64,000 bases of DNA, from NCBI GenBank assembly GCA_026545225.1, contig CM048852.1, positions 59,655,146 through 59,719,145 of the forward strand, given 5' to 3'. A program made the translations under genes and the position numbers. Of this stretch, positions 62,454-64,000 are shown one piece after another. The stretch's first letter is position 1; every line of letters begins with the position of its first letter. Under the pieces are notes generated by a model. That model saw only the letters and a list, made by a program, of their open reading frames with translations. It did not search any database and was not told where the DNA came from. Source of the DNA: Cornus controversa (taxonomy: Eukaryota; Streptophyta; Magnoliopsida; Cornales; Cornaceae).

Positions 62454-63195
62454 CTCATTTATAAACAACAGTAACAAACAGTTTTAAATGTCAGGTTTGT
62501 TCAAATTTCAACTTAGAAAATCAGTCTGTTCCAATCCAAGAAATCTTCAGCTATTTTCAAAGGAGATTTTAACCTAAATGACATGGAAATTGTGGGCATA
62601 CACCATAAAAGGGAAAGCAACAATGTGTGCTGTTATCATCTTACCTTATCGGAAAAAAAAATTGTTGTTTTCAAATGGATAAAAGGTGTCTGACATAATA
62701 ATCTTATACAAGAAAAAATGTGACATTGGTGTCAGTGCTTGAAATTGTGTAAAAACATCTTTATGTGGCTAACACGGCATAAATTGCTAAAAGGAGTTTC
62801 CTAGTTACAATGTTACATAACTAAGTATAACGAAACCCCAAAGTAGAGACCTCTCAACATTCTATAATGCAATTTCAAAAGTTATATTTTACCATCTTTA
62901 ACCTACCGCACAAGTATATTTCATGGTCAAAGCACTAATCTCAATAAGGCACCCCCCAAAGTACAAACTCGCAGTTTCAAAACAACCTTCAAGAATTTTA
63001 TATCATTCCATTAAATATAACAAAAAAGCTAAGCATGCATGATAAAGACAAAAAGTCCAATCTATTTACAGCATGGAACAATAGAATGCCCCATATTCTT
63101 AATTTTGAATTCTAATTATCATAAGAACTTGCTCAACTTATCTAATCAGTTTCTGGAAGGGAGTGAAAACACTTGGATTAAGTTCCCATTTTACC
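62454..63195. other. No gene recognised
   Basis: AT-rich DNA between the direct duplication and the MITE at 63196. No protein-like frame or element boundary. It may be intron of the gene whose last exons are at 57470-60910. Confidence 0.4.
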
Positions 63196-63543
63196 TATGT
63201 TACATGGACTCTTCCAAAGTAGGTGAAGTACTCCGTGTCTGACACATATTATTCGGACATGGGTATGAGATATGTGTCCGACACTTTTGGTTGGACATGC
63301 ACCTAAAAAACATATCCAATAATATTCCATTTTATTATATTATTACTTCAAATGAGTGAAGTGTCTATTCTAGTCACTATATTACATAAAAACATTATTT
63401 TACTCTAAAGAATAAAATATATATTTTTTAAATAAAACAAATATTTAGCAGTGTCAACGTGTCCTTCTGTTTGGAATTTGACACGTCCGATGAGTGGATA
63501 CATACCCATACCTGACACACGTACCTGAGCCCATTTAACAGAG
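63196..63543. mobile_element. Mutator-like MITE, 348 bp
   Basis: The left end TATGTTACATGGACTC and the right end (inverted, CTCTGTTAAATGGGCTC) are imperfect terminal repeats. A perfect 9 bp duplication CATTTTACC lies at 63187-63195 and 63544-63552, as expected for Mutator-like elements. The interior has GACACATAT/GTGTCCGACAC motifs. Confidence 0.88.
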
Positions 63544-63684
63544 CATTTTACCCCATAAACCCATCATCAAAAATTACTTCACTTAGCATCACAACTAAGA
63601 ATGGCTATAGAAGTTCATTTATTGGCAAGAATACTAATCAACCAAAATGTAGAACAAATATTGAATGAATTCTCAACTCAACTC

Positions 63685-64000
63685 CACAAAGCCTTTTTCC
63701 AACTACTTGGGGTCGGCTACATGAATCCTATTTTTTCATTCCACTCTATCTAAGGTCATAGCCTCAAACACCACATGTTATTATATTTTTCCTTGCTAAC
63801 TCTATCCATGTTAATTTTTGGCCTTTCCCTTCCCCTAGCATTATCCTCAATGTGAAGCATGTCACTCTTCCTAACCAGTGCACTTAGTGATCTTCTTTGC
63901 ACATGTCCAAACTATCTTAATCAATTCTCCCTCATTTCATACTCCAATTGGTGCATTAACGAATTTTCAATCTAATATTTTCCTTACAAATTAACTAGCA
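63685..64000 (-). mobile_element. 3' end of an L1-type LINE, continues past the window edge
   Basis: Minus-strand translation gives WFGHVQRRSLSALVRKSDML, then HIEDNARGR, and closes with a GFM-PTPSSWK-like tail (from TTGGGGTCGGCTACATGAAT on the plus strand). It is the same family as the copy at 51760-52112. Several frame breaks show it is dead. Confidence 0.82.

Overview
The window is nuclear DNA from a eudicot plant. Genes are split by GT-AG introns, intergenic DNA is AT-rich, and it is littered with plant transposable elements (hAT, Mutator-like and Harbinger-like DNA elements, Ty1/copia and Ty3/gypsy remnants, L1-type LINE ends, tRNA-derived SINEs of the Au type). The species cannot be told from the sequence. 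Nothing bacterial, viral or organellar is seen.

Genes, left to right. (1) A cycloartenol C24-methyltransferase gene (SMT1 family, minus strand, 8356 down to 380, last exons beyond the left edge) with ten visible exons. (2) A small intronless plus-strand gene (9358-9597) for a conserved plant protein of unknown function, divergent from SMT1. (3) A three-exon secreted DUF642 cell-wall protein gene (minus, 12626-14228). (4) A four-exon NAC transcription factor gene (plus, 26389-32027) with a 4.2 kb first intron full of repeats. (5) A two-exon leucine-rich-repeat receptor kinase of the PXC3 type (plus, 43768-46538), probably catalytically weak or dead. (6) A small mitochondrial complex I subunit gene of the ESSS type (minus, coding 48374-48721) with a GC-AG intron and probably a 6.9 kb 5' UTR intron reaching 55.6-55.9 kb. 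(7) The last two exons of an unrecognised minus-strand gene (57470-60910) that continues to the right.

Between the genes lies mostly repeat DNA. Five hAT-type elements have perfect 8 bp target duplications (1983-2822, 15473-16661, 16909-17418, 27308-27868, 52390-53073). A sixth (51034-51531) also has a perfect one, and its relative at 38338-38845 has a 7/8 match. Two Mutator-like MITEs have 9 bp duplications (29078-29420 and 63196-63543). A gypsy LTR with a nested copia LTR occupies 18.4-22.6 kb. A degenerate tandem array (about 24.1-25.3 kb) lies upstream of the NAC gene.

The genes do not form a pathway: each is an independent plant gene with its own promoter. The closest thing to a genomic signal is the DUF642-PXC3 neighbourhood, which from memory matches adjacent Arabidopsis genes (At2g41800/At2g41810 and At2g41820). 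I found no convincing new biological system. The points most worth checking are the SMT1 sequence deviations, the atypical NAC domain, the GC-AG intron, the foldback MITE in the NAC intron, and the SINE with a nested MITE beside a duplicated possible mini-exon.
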